Shown: piece by piece, positions 1 through 6,381 of the stretch
How the letters are laid out: the number at the start of each line of letters is the position of its first letter
How positions within the stretch are numbered: the stretch's first letter is position 1
Source of the DNA: an uncultured Alcaligenaceae bacterium
Lineage (GTDB): Bacteria; Pseudomonadota; Gammaproteobacteria; Burkholderiales; Burkholderiaceae_B
Assembly (NCBI GenBank): GCA_937897265.1
Contig: CALCPT010000202.1
Location: 1-8,942 of the forward strand
Direction of reading: 5' to 3'
DNA length: 8,942 bases
Notes under the pieces: generated by a model
What the model was told of the DNA's origin: nothing
Databases searched by the model: none
What the model saw: the letters and a program-made list of their open reading frames with translations, nothing else
Made by a program: the position numbers and the translations under genes

Positions 1-453
1 GAAGCGTTATCGTCCCTCGCAACAACCTCAACACGACAAGCACGCAAGCAACCTACTGAATTGTCCATGTGGCTTCAAATGGCTGGCGTACGTTCTTTAG
101 ATAAAAAAATAAATATATCCGTTAAAGAATTTATAAAATTTCAGCAAAACAAGACTTCTTACGCCATTGCGGCAATAAGTGAACCGGATAGATTTTTTAA
201 ATCTTTAGATCGGATAGCAATTCAGTATCAAAGCCAGGTCGGGTTACCCGACCACCACTCGCTTGATGCCGCGTTCTTTGACGCCCAACACGCTGACCTG
301 CTGCTCATCACGACCAAAGATGCTGTCAAATGCCGCTCGGTGCAAGACCCTAGGATTTGGGTGGTCGACACGCAAGCCGTCTTTTCTGACCCGCGTTGGG
401 TAACTTCGCTCTCAACGCACCTGACTCGCCGCGCAACATCGCAGCCCGAGTGA
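1..453 (+). CDS. lpxK: Tetraacyldisaccharide 4'-kinase LpxK, C-terminal part (5' end outside the window)
   Basis: The reading frame is open from base 1 to the TGA at 451-453, giving the last 150 residues of a protein whose family is usually about 330-350 aa. LpxK phosphorylates the 4' position of the tetraacyl disaccharide precursor of lipid A, at the inner face of the cytoplasmic membrane. The call rests on C-terminal LpxK landmarks: AIAAISEPDRFF (fragment residues 55-66), LPDHH (82-86) and TTKDAVKC (104-111), in the family order and spacing. The N-terminal P-loop kinase part is not in view, so catalytic completeness cannot be judged. The TTG at 61 should not be taken as a start, because the frame continues upstream. 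Codons at about 91-215 are strikingly AT-rich compared with the rest, yet the frame is intact. The Trm112-type gene follows after 13 nt and the Kdo gene kdsB follows that. Confidence 0.85.
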   Translation, partial: EALSSLATTSTRQARKQPTELSMWLQMAGVRSLDKKINISVKEFIKFQQNKTSYAIAAISEPDRFFKSLDRIAIQYQSQVGLPDHHSLDAAFFDAQHADLLLITTKDAVKCRSVQDPRIWVVDTQAVFSDPRWVTSLSTHLTRRATSQPE

Positions 454-454
454 T

Positions 455-460
455 TACAAT
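455..460 (+). promoter_or_regulatory. Possible -10 element TACAAT just before the Trm112-type gene
   Basis: TACAAT differs from the sigma70 -10 consensus TATAAT at one position and ends six bases before the ATG at 467. A transcript starting at the usual distance would begin on or next to the A of the start codon, so the mRNA would be leaderless. No convincing -35 is present at 15-19 bp upstream, and no good Shine-Dalgarno sequence precedes the ATG. It may be a chance match, with the gene simply co-transcribed from lpxK. Confidence 0.3.
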
Positions 461-466
461 AGAACC

Positions 467-715
467 ATGGAAACACGTTTACTCGATCTGTTGGTGTGCC
501 CTCTTTGCAAAGGCCGCCTTTACCCTAACGCCAGCCATACAGAGTTAACCTGTAGGGGTGATCGTTTGGCCTTCCCGGTACGCGATGGGGTTCCAGTTAT
601 GCTCGAAGCCCAAGCACGCAGCCTCGGCGCCGAAGAGGATGCCAGCGCAAGCTCTCACACTGACACTGAGCCAGACAGCGAGCTCGCGCCCCCCTCTGGC
701 AGTCATTCTCGCTAA
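467..715 (+). CDS. Trm112 family protein (YcaR-like small zinc-ribbon-type protein) with a C-terminal extension
   Basis: An 82-aa protein whose first 50 residues match the bacterial Trm112/YcaR family: RLLDLLVCPLCKG (4-16) with the C11-x2-C14 pair, then LTC (C29), DRLAFPVRDGVPVML (32-46). E. coli YcaR is about 60 aa. Residues 52-82 here are an extra tail rich in Ala, Ser, Asp, Glu and Pro with no recognisable fold. In eukaryotes Trm112 activates several methyltransferases; the bacterial role is not well defined, so no reaction is assigned. The ATG at 467 is the natural start because it places the core exactly where the family begins. Its position between lpxK and kdsB matches the arrangement often seen in proteobacteria and suggests co-expression with lipopolysaccharide genes, not necessarily a shared function. 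Confidence 0.85.
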   Translation: METRLLDLLVCPLCKGRLYPNASHTELTCRGDRLAFPVRDGVPVMLEAQARSLGAEEDASASSHTDTEPDSELAPPSGSHSR

Positions 716-733
716 CCACAGGGCGACACAGCC

Positions 734-1540
734 GTGAACTCTCGCTATGTAGCCGCGCCTGAAGCTTCAACCTCGTTTATTGTTGTGATTCCAGCGCGAC
801 AAGCGTCGACTCGCCTGCCAGGAAAAATGCTTGCCGACCTAGACGGCAAACCCATGGTGGTGCGAGTGGCTGAGCAGGCGCTCGCCTCAAAGGCCGCGCG
901 GGTTGTGATCGCGACCGACCATGCAGATATCGCGCAAGCTACCCGTGCGGCCGGTATCGACACACTGATGACACGCGTCGATCACCCCTCGGGCACAGAT
1001 CGTCTAGCCGAGGCCGCCACACAATTAGGGCTGACGGACCAGACCATTGTCGTGAACGTACAGGGAGACGAGCCACTGATCGATCCGCAACTGATTAATC
1101 GCGTGGCTCAACAATTAACACTAGACACCCAAGCCGCGATCGCCACCTGTGCGAGCCCGCTGACCGAGGTGACAAGCCTTTTTAATCCCAACGTTGTCAA
1201 AGTCGTCTGCGACCAACGCGATCGAGCACTGTATTTTTCTCGGGCCCCTATCCCGTGGGATCGCGACGGCTTTCAAACAGAACACCGCACGCTAACGCGT
1301 GATTTTCCGGCATTGCATCATATTGGTCTGTATGCCTACCGCGTCGAGTTTTTGAAGTGTTTTCCTGAATTAAGCCCCGGCGTGCTTGAACGTCTTGAGA
1401 TGCTTGAACAATTGCGGGCACTCGAGCACGGCTATGGCATCTCGGTCTTGAAAATTGACTCGCATCCCGGCGCGGGCATCGATACGCCTGAAGACCTCGT
1501 CAGAGTCAGACGGTTAATCAGCACGCGAGCCGACACCTGA
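734..1540 (+). CDS. kdsB: 3-deoxy-manno-octulosonate cytidylyltransferase (CMP-Kdo synthetase)
   Basis: KdsB activates Kdo with CTP to give CMP-Kdo and pyrophosphate in the cytoplasm, supplying the sugar that is added to lipid IVA. The 268-aa product (E. coli about 248) carries the family signatures in order: nucleotide-binding [13 protein letters not shown] (19-31), GTDR (87-90), VNVQGDEP (107-114, metal-binding D112), YFSRAPIPW (167-175), HHIGLYAY (195-202), LEMLEQLR (221-228) and [10 protein letters not shown] (245-254, second acidic metal site D250). The start is GTG at 734, the only start codon in this frame between the preceding in-frame TAA (713-715) and the conserved core. It gives an N-terminal lead of about 14 residues. 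No strong ribosome binding site is visible. The 18-nt gap from the Trm112-type gene points to one transcript. Confidence 0.95.
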   Translation: MNSRYVAAPEASTSFIVVIPARQASTRLPGKMLADLDGKPMVVRVAEQALASKAARVVIATDHADIAQATRAAGIDTLMTRVDHPSGTDRLAEAATQLGLTDQTIVVNVQGDEPLIDPQLINRVAQQLTLDTQAAIATCASPLTEVTSLFNPNVVKVVCDQRDRALYFSRAPIPWDRDGFQTEHRTLTRDFPALHHIGLYAYRVEFLKCFPELSPGVLERLEMLEQLRALEHGYGISVLKIDSHPGAGIDTPEDLVRVRRLISTRADT

Positions 1541-1563
1541 GGGTAAGCCTTAAGCCCGAGCCG

Positions 1564-1592
1564 GGGCAAGGTCAGCGGCGATGCGGCATAAT
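1564..1592 (+). promoter_or_regulatory. Weak candidate adk promoter
   Basis: CATAAT at 1587-1592 resembles a sigma70 -10 (one mismatch) in the 93-nt gap between kdsB and adk. The matching -35 region around 1564-1569 is poor, so the call rests on the -10 and the gap size. A start at about 1599 would give a 5' leader of roughly 35 nt containing the AGGAG ribosome binding site. Confidence 0.3.
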
Positions 1593-1594
1593 GA

Positions 1595-2284
<690 letters not shown>

Positions 2285-2291
2285 TTTTTAC

Positions 2292-2315
2292 GACGCCGCG
2301 CCTCGGCGCAGCGTC
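2292..2315 (+). other. GC-rich hairpin in the adk-dehydrogenase gap
   Basis: GACGC (2292-2296) pairs with GCGTC (2311-2315). After one C/A mismatch, GCGCC (2298-2302) faces GGCGC (2305-2309) around a very short loop. There is no T-tract on either strand, so it is not a canonical intrinsic terminator. It could slow or protect the adk mRNA 3' end or partially uncouple the genes. Confidence 0.35.
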
Positions 2316-2341
2316 CGTTTCACTCTGCTCAAAGTTAAATC

Positions 2342-3100
2342 ATGGACATCGCAAATAAAGTATTCATCGTCACCGGTGGTGCCTCAGGCTTAGGTGCCGG
2401 TACAGCCAAAATGCTCACACAACATGGCGCGCGTGTTGTGCTTGCCGATGTACAAGACGAAGCTGGACAAGCGCTCGCCTCTGAACTGGGGCAATCCTAC
2501 ATTCACTGCGACGTGACGCAAGAGCAAGACGCGCGTGCCGCCGTTGCTCAGGCGCTATCTTTAGGCAAGCTGTTTGGCTTAGTCAATTGCGCCGGTATCG
2601 CCCCTGCCGCCCGCACCGTTGGCAAACAAGGCGCGCATCCGCTTGATATGTTTCAAAAAGTGATCAGCATCAATTTGATCGGCAGCTTTAATATGATTCG
2701 TATCGCCGCCGAAGCGATGGGGAAAAACGAGCCCGAGCCGACCGGCGAGCGTGGTGTTTTGATTAATACCGCCTCAGTCGCCGCCTATGACGGTCAAATC
2801 GGTCAAGTTGCGTATGCCGCCTCTAAGGCTGGCGTAGTCGGCATGACCTTACCAATCGCACGCGATTTGGCCCCTCAGGGGATCCGCTGCTGCACCATCG
2901 CACCTGGCATCTTCGGCACCCCGATGATGTTTGGGATGCCGCAGGCCGTGCAGGACTCTTTAGCCGCAAGCATCCCCTTTCCCTCAAGATTTGGTCGCCC
3001 AGAAGACTACGCCAAGCTTGTGCATCAGATTGTGACCAACGAGATGTTGAACGGTGAGACGATTCGCTTAGACGGTGCGATTCGCATGCCGCCAAAATGA
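2342..3100 (+). CDS. Short-chain dehydrogenase, 3-hydroxyacyl-CoA dehydrogenase type 2 (HSD10) kind
   Basis: A 252-aa classical short-chain dehydrogenase/reductase. Visible features are the Rossmann motif TGGASGLG (11-18), D36 at the end of beta-2 (favours NAD over NADP), NCAG (82-85), N111, and the catalytic S145, Y158 and K162 in YAASK. The C-terminal half, with APGIFGTP (187-194), IPFPSRFG (211-218) and NGETIRLDGAIRM (237-249), closely follows the HSD17B10/type 2 3-hydroxyacyl-CoA dehydrogenase pattern. This makes NAD-dependent oxidation of a 3-hydroxyacyl-CoA (fatty acid or branched-chain amino acid breakdown) the most likely reaction; the true substrate is not shown by sequence alone. 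No strong ribosome binding site precedes the ATG. The stop TGA (3098-3100) overlaps the murJ ATG as ATGA, so the two genes are translationally linked although their functions differ. Confidence 0.9.
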   Translation: MDIANKVFIVTGGASGLGAGTAKMLTQHGARVVLADVQDEAGQALASELGQSYIHCDVTQEQDARAAVAQALSLGKLFGLVNCAGIAPAARTVGKQGAHPLDMFQKVISINLIGSFNMIRIAAEAMGKNEPEPTGERGVLINTASVAAYDGQIGQVAYAASKAGVVGMTLPIARDLAPQGIRCCTIAPGIFGTPMMFGMPQAVQDSLAASIPFPSRFGRPEDYAKLVHQIVTNEMLNGETIRLDGAIRMPPK

Positions 3101-4680
3101 GTCTGTTGCGGGCCGCTGCCACCGTCAGCAGCCTGACTCTGTTATCACGCATCACTGGCTTGGTGCGCGACGTCATGATTGCCCGAGCATTTGGGGCAAG
3201 CGCACTGACCGATGCGTTCTGGGTCGCCTTTAGAATCCCCAACCTGTTACGCCGCCTCTTCGCCGAAGGGGCCTTCGCGCAAGCCTTCGTACCAATATTG
3301 GGCCAAGCGCGCAATGCGCACGACACACCAGAAATCAAACAACTGTTAGACCGAGTCGCTCGAACACTATTTCTAGCGCTATGCATCGTGACCTTGCTAG
3401 GCGTGCTGGGTGCACCGCTGGTGGTTGCGGCAATGGCCAGCGGCTTGACCGCCGCATCGCGTGCAACTGACTTTGAGGCTGCCGTCTGGATGACTAGATT
3501 AATGTTTCCGTACATTATCTGCATGTCACTGGTAGCCTTTGCCTCGGGCGTCTTAAATACCTGGCGACGCTTCGCCGTGCCTGCAATCACGCCCGCCCTA
3601 CTGAATCTGTCAATGATTGGCGCAAGCCTGTTTTTATCAGGTTTTTTTAGCCGTCCCATCTACGCCCTTGCCGCGGGCGTCATGCTAGGAGGGGTGGCGC
3701 AGTTCGCCGTCCAGTGGTGGGCACTCTCGCGCCTGAGCCTGCGTCCGCATTTAATTGGCCCGGTCAGACCGGCGTTGCAAGATCCCTTGGTACGGCGAAT
3801 CATGCGACAGATGTTACCGGCCACCCTGGGCGTGTCGGTTGCGCAAATCTCGTTGCTCATTAATACCAACATTGCCACCTGGTTGGCCGCCGGAAGCGTC
3901 AGTTGGCTATCTTTTGCCGACCGCCTCATGGAGTTTCCGACCGCACTCGTGGGGGTAGCGCTTGGTACGGTCTTACTACCAAGCCTGACACGGGCGCACG
4001 CCGAGCAAGATACCCAACGCTATAGCGCCCTGCTCGACTGGGGCCTGCGCCTGATGCTGCTGCTTGGCTTACCAGCCGCTGTGTGCATGGTCATGCTCGC
4101 AGACGCGTTAGTGGCAACCCTCTTTCACTATGGCGCCTTTTCACCAGCCGATGTCCAACAAACCCGGCTGGCAGTCATGGCCTATTCGGTCGGCCTGGTC
4201 GGCCTGCTCAGTATCAAGATCCTCGCACCCGGTTTTTACGCTAAACAAGATATTCGCAGCCCAGTCAAAATCGCCATCGCGGTGCTGCTCTTGACCCAAC
4301 TGCTCAATGTGGTTTTAGTCCCGTGGCTCGCGCACGCGGGTCTAGCGTTAGCAATCGGCCTAGGAGCCTGCCTCAACGCACTGGCCCTACTGATTGGCCT
4401 ACGGCGTAAAGGCATTTACCAACCAGCCAAGGGCTGGCTTCGTTTTTTTGTACAGCAAGGTTTGGGCCTGGTCGCACTGGCCGTGCCGCTCTGGTGGGCG
4501 TCGCGCAACATCGACTGGCTGGGTCTGCAGCACACCCCTTTGCTTCGTATTGCAGCCCTCGGTGCGGTGTTTGTCGTAGGCGGCTTCGCTTATTTTGCCG
4601 TCTTAGCGGCAACTGGTCTGCGCCCTCGGCACTTCAGACGCGTGCCTAGTGCAAATACAGTTGGCAAAACAGAGGCTTAG
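3097..4680 (+). CDS. murJ: Lipid II flippase MurJ (MviN family)
   Basis: MurJ moves undecaprenyl-pyrophosphate-linked peptidoglycan precursor (lipid II) across the cytoplasmic membrane. The 527-aa product (E. coli 511) is hydrophobic throughout, as expected for the 14-helix MOP-superfamily fold. Family signatures are clear: LLSRITGLVRD (15-25), TDAFWVAFRIPNLLRRLFAEGAFAQAFVP split over about 38-66, SVSWLSFADRLMEFP (about 267-281), GVALGTVLLPSL just after it, and APGFYAKQDI in the second half. Residues equivalent to the functionally important E. coli positions are kept: R18, R24, D39, R52, R53, E57 and R276 (E. coli R270). The start ATG at 3097 shares its bases with the upstream stop and matches the family N-terminus, so translational coupling is likely. 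The last codons contain the rpsT promoter. Confidence 0.96.
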   Translation: MSLLRAAATVSSLTLLSRITGLVRDVMIARAFGASALTDAFWVAFRIPNLLRRLFAEGAFAQAFVPILGQARNAHDTPEIKQLLDRVARTLFLALCIVTLLGVLGAPLVVAAMASGLTAASRATDFEAAVWMTRLMFPYIICMSLVAFASGVLNTWRRFAVPAITPALLNLSMIGASLFLSGFFSRPIYALAAGVMLGGVAQFAVQWWALSRLSLRPHLIGPVRPALQDPLVRRIMRQMLPATLGVSVAQISLLINTNIATWLAAGSVSWLSFADRLMEFPTALVGVALGTVLLPSLTRAHAEQDTQRYSALLDWGLRLMLLLGLPAAVCMVMLADALVATLFHYGAFSPADVQQTRLAVMAYSVGLVGLLSIKILAPGFYAKQDIRSPVKIAIAVLLLTQLLNVVLVPWLAHAGLALAIGLGACLNALALLIGLRRKGIYQPAKGWLRFFVQQGLGLVALAVPLWWASRNIDWLGLQHTPLLRIAALGAVFVVGGFAYFAVLAATGLRPRHFRRVPSANTVGKTEA

Positions 4681-4689
4681 TGCTAGAAT
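4661..4689 (+). promoter_or_regulatory. rpsT promoter, sigma70 type with extended -10, inside the end of murJ
   Basis: A -35 TTGGCA (4661-4666, one mismatch to TTGACA), a 17-bp spacer and a -10 TAGAAT (4684-4689, one mismatch), with TGC directly before the -10 giving an extended -10. The element spans the murJ stop codon (4678-4680). A start near 4696 would give a leader of about 38 nt to rpsT. This is the best promoter match in the window, as expected for a highly expressed ribosomal gene. Confidence 0.75.
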
Positions 4690-4733
4690 TGTGGACTTTG
4701 CTGCAACTTTCACTCTTTCAAAGAATTTAGAAC

Positions 4734-4997
4734 ATGGCCAATACCGCCCAAGCCCGCAAACGTGCACGCCAATCTGTTGCGCTGAACAAGCACAATTCAA
4801 GCCTGCGCTCAATGCTGCGTACCGCTATCAAGCGCGTGCGTACCGCGATTGAAACTGGTGATAAATCAGCTGCTGCTGATGTCTTGCAAAAAGCAACTAG
4901 CGTCATTGATCGCGTGGCTGATAAAAACATCATCCACAAAAACAAAGCCGCACGTCATAAAAGCCGTTTGTCTGCTGCCGTCAAAGCTCTGGCCTAA
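4734..4997 (+). CDS. rpsT: 30S ribosomal protein S20
   Basis: S20 binds 16S rRNA early in assembly of the small ribosomal subunit. The 87-aa product has the usual S20 length and beginning ([20 protein letters not shown]), is rich in Lys/Arg/Ala, and ends with the typical helical segment [17 protein letters not shown] (63-79). The ATG at 4734 is unambiguous because the family starts with MANT or MANI. Only a weak Shine-Dalgarno (AAGAA, 4721-4725) is visible. In E. coli S20 represses its own translation, and weak initiation signals here would fit that, but this is inference. The gene has its own promoter in the end of murJ and a terminator directly downstream, so it is probably expressed mainly as a single-gene unit. 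Confidence 0.97.
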   Translation: MANTAQARKRARQSVALNKHNSSLRSMLRTAIKRVRTAIETGDKSAAADVLQKATSVIDRVADKNIIHKNKAARHKSRLSAAVKALA

Positions 4998-5015
4998 GAC
5001 TTCAGCTAGTCGATC

Positions 5016-5050
5016 AACGCTTTTTAGCGTTTCGGCAAGTGCTTTTTTTT
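5016..5050 (+). terminator. rpsT intrinsic terminator
   Basis: A seven-pair stem (5026-5032 with 5037-5043, two pairs being G-U) closes a CGGC loop and leads straight into eight T residues (5043-5050). An alternative six-pair stem, AACGCT (5016-5021) with AGCGTT (5026-5031), overlaps it, so the two folds exclude each other. The location 19 nt after the rpsT stop supports termination of rpsT transcripts. Confidence 0.75.
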
Positions 5051-5096
5051 GCATGGCAGTCAATCCTGCCCTCGCAGACATAAACAAACAAAAACG

Positions 5097-5135
5097 TTAA
5101 GCCAAACTGCCACGCCAGACTGGCTTAAAGTTTTT
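5097..5135 (+). terminator. Terminator-like hairpin with short T-tract
   Basis: TTAAGCCA (5097-5104) is a perfect inverted repeat of TGGCTTAA (5121-5128). Inside the 16-nt loop, CTG (5107-5109) can pair with CAG (5116-5118). Five T residues follow at 5131-5135. The stem is AT-rich at its base, so it would be a weaker terminator than its neighbours. Confidence 0.45.
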
Positions 5136-5142
5136 CGTACAG

Positions 5143-5170
5143 GCAGCCCACTTGGGCTGCTTTGTTTTTT
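5143..5170 (+). terminator. Strong intrinsic terminator
   Basis: GCAGCCC (5143-5149) pairs perfectly with GGGCTGC (5154-5160) around a four-base loop, followed by TTT, G and six T residues (5161-5170). This is a textbook intrinsic terminator on the + strand. The gene or RNA it terminates is unclear, because rpsT already has a terminator about 90 nt upstream; it may act as a backup. Confidence 0.85.
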
Positions 5171-5202
5171 GTCCTAACGCCCTACACAACATACCGAATC
5201 TC

Positions 5203-5232
5203 TTTACACAGAGATGAACTGCCTGTTCTAAT
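5203..5232 (+). promoter_or_regulatory. Candidate promoter of the D-2-hydroxyacid dehydrogenase gene
   Basis: TTTACA (5203-5208, one mismatch to the -35 consensus), an 18-bp spacer and TCTAAT (5227-5232, one mismatch), with TGT just before giving an extended -10. A start near 5239 leaves a leader of about 98 nt. The perfect inverted repeat ATCTCT (5198-5203) / AGAGAT (5210-5215) straddles the -35 and could be an operator. Confidence 0.5.
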
Positions 5233-5336
5233 TCATCCTCTAGCCGATGCCCTGTTGGCTCTGGTCCTAAGCGTCACCACACGCAAGAGCGCATTGCACT
5301 GCTCACGATTCAATCTCAAACGATAGGTTCGCCTTC

Positions 5337-6293
5337 ATGACTAAACCACTGATTCTACAAATTGGGTCCTTTAATGGCCACGCCCCCGCCGACGGCGAAC
5401 TCGCAGAGCGCTATGAAGTGCTTGAGTACTGGAAAGCGACCGACAAAGCCGCCTTCTTACGCGAGCATGCGAACCGTATTGAAGTGATTGCAACAACCGC
5501 CAACTTTGGTTGCAGCACCGAAATTATCGCTGCCCTGCCCAAGTTACGTGCGATTTGCACCTGGGGGGTCGGCTACGACAAAATCGATCTTGAAAGTGCC
5601 GCTGCACGCAAGATTCAAGTCAGCACCACACCTGATGTCTTAAACGATTGCGTGGCCGATATCGCCTGGGGCTTGCTGCTGGCGTGCGCACGCAACATTG
5701 GCTGGGGAGATCGCTTCGTCCGCGAAAATCACTGGGAAAACAAAACCGGCACCCTTCCTCTTGGCGCGCGTGTCAGTGGCAAAAAGCTCGGGATCGTTGG
5801 CTTAGGACGCATTGGCGAAGCGATCGCGCGCCGCGGTCTGGGTTTTGACATGACGGTCTCGTATCACAACCGCAAACCACGCTCAGATGTGTCTTACACC
5901 TATCAAGCCTCACTGCTTGAACTTGCGCGTGAAAGTGACTTTTTAGTGCTTGCCACGGTTGGCGGCGCTAGTACCAAGCACCTGATCAACGAAGAGATCA
6001 TGCGAGCACTTGGCCCCTCGGGTCGACTGATTAATATCGCACGTGGATCGGTAATTGACGAGCAAGCGATGGTGCGCCTATTAACCTCGGGTGAGCTCGG
6101 TGGTGCTGGGCTTGACGTGTTTGAACATGAACCCAAAGTGCCGGATCAGCTCAAAACACTCAACAATGTCGTATTGATGCCACACGTTGCGAGTGCTACA
6201 CACGAAACACGTCGCGCCATGACCGACTGCGTGCTGGATAATCTGCACAGCATGTTTACGCATGGCAAGCTAGTCACACCGCTCGCCATTTAG
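5337..6293 (+). CDS. D-2-hydroxyacid dehydrogenase, probable glyoxylate/hydroxypyruvate reductase type
   Basis: A 318-aa cytoplasmic NAD(P)-dependent dehydrogenase of the D-isomer-specific 2-hydroxyacid family. It has the cofactor-binding GLGRIG (155-160, pattern GxGxxG) in an inner Rossmann domain (about 100-285) flanked by the split catalytic domain. The catalytic triad is R236 (in NIARG), E265 (in VFEHEP) and H283 (in MPHVAS). After beta-2 there is YHNRKPR (176-182) instead of an acidic residue, which in this family points to NADPH, as in glyoxylate/hydroxypyruvate reductases. The exact substrate cannot be fixed. The ATG at 5337 has a weak TAGG about nine bases upstream and puts the core at normal family distance. 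Terminators upstream and a strong hairpin downstream suggest that it is transcribed alone. The downstream DUF3579 gene is convergent. Confidence 0.9.
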   Translation: MTKPLILQIGSFNGHAPADGELAERYEVLEYWKATDKAAFLREHANRIEVIATTANFGCSTEIIAALPKLRAICTWGVGYDKIDLESAAARKIQVSTTPDVLNDCVADIAWGLLLACARNIGWGDRFVRENHWENKTGTLPLGARVSGKKLGIVGLGRIGEAIARRGLGFDMTVSYHNRKPRSDVSYTYQASLLELARESDFLVLATVGGASTKHLINEEIMRALGPSGRLINIARGSVIDEQAMVRLLTSGELGGAGLDVFEHEPKVPDQLKTLNNVVLMPHVASATHETRRAMTDCVLDNLHSMFTHGKLVTPLAI

Positions 6294-6327
6294 CCGTCTT
6301 TACGAGGCAGATGCCCGTCTAGTCCAG

Positions 6328-6360
6328 AGCACAAGGGCGCCACCATGCGCCTTTGTGCTT
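6328..6360. terminator. Long hairpin between convergent genes
   Basis: Bases 6328-6340 pair with 6347-6359 over 13 pairs (one G-U), with a CACCAT loop. The hairpin sits between the ends of the hydroxyacid dehydrogenase (+) and the DUF3579 gene (-). Neither strand has a T-tract after the stem, so it is not a classical intrinsic terminator. Position and stability still suggest a role in ending or protecting both transcripts. Confidence 0.5.
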
Positions 6361-6381
6361 AATGCCCCGAAGAGTATCGGG

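Larger units (their letters stand above)
4998..5336. other. 339-nt gene-free region: terminator cluster plus upstream region of the hydroxyacid dehydrogenase
   Basis: No convincing protein gene is seen on either strand. The left half holds three stem-loops (5016-5050, 5097-5135, 5143-5170), two of them with clear T-tracts. The right half holds a candidate promoter (5203-5232) with a palindrome over its -35, and a leader of roughly 100 nt to the ATG at 5337. GTCCTAA occurs twice (5171-5177 and 5264-5270), one copy on each side of the promoter. No riboswitch consensus was recognised. Confidence 0.6.

Noticed and set aside
61..63. TTG as the start of a short stand-alone gene at the left edge
   Set aside because: The same frame is open back to base 1 and the product is the C-terminal part of LpxK, so this is an internal codon of a truncated gene.
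1548..1571. Imperfect hairpin after kdsB (CCTT/AAGG plus GCCC/GGGC)
   Set aside because: Short arms, an asymmetric bulge and no T-tract; not distinguishable from chance in a GC-rich gap.
2823..3659. Long open frame on the minus strand (278 aa) opposite the dehydrogenase and murJ
   Set aside because: It lies wholly opposite two strongly recognised genes, its product is Arg/Ser/Ala-rich with no family resemblance, and it has no ribosome binding site. It is a shadow of codon bias.
5053..5100. Tiny open frame ATG...TAA (15 codons) between the first two hairpins after rpsT
   Set aside because: It is preceded directly by the T-tract of a terminator, has no ribosome binding site and is too short to judge.
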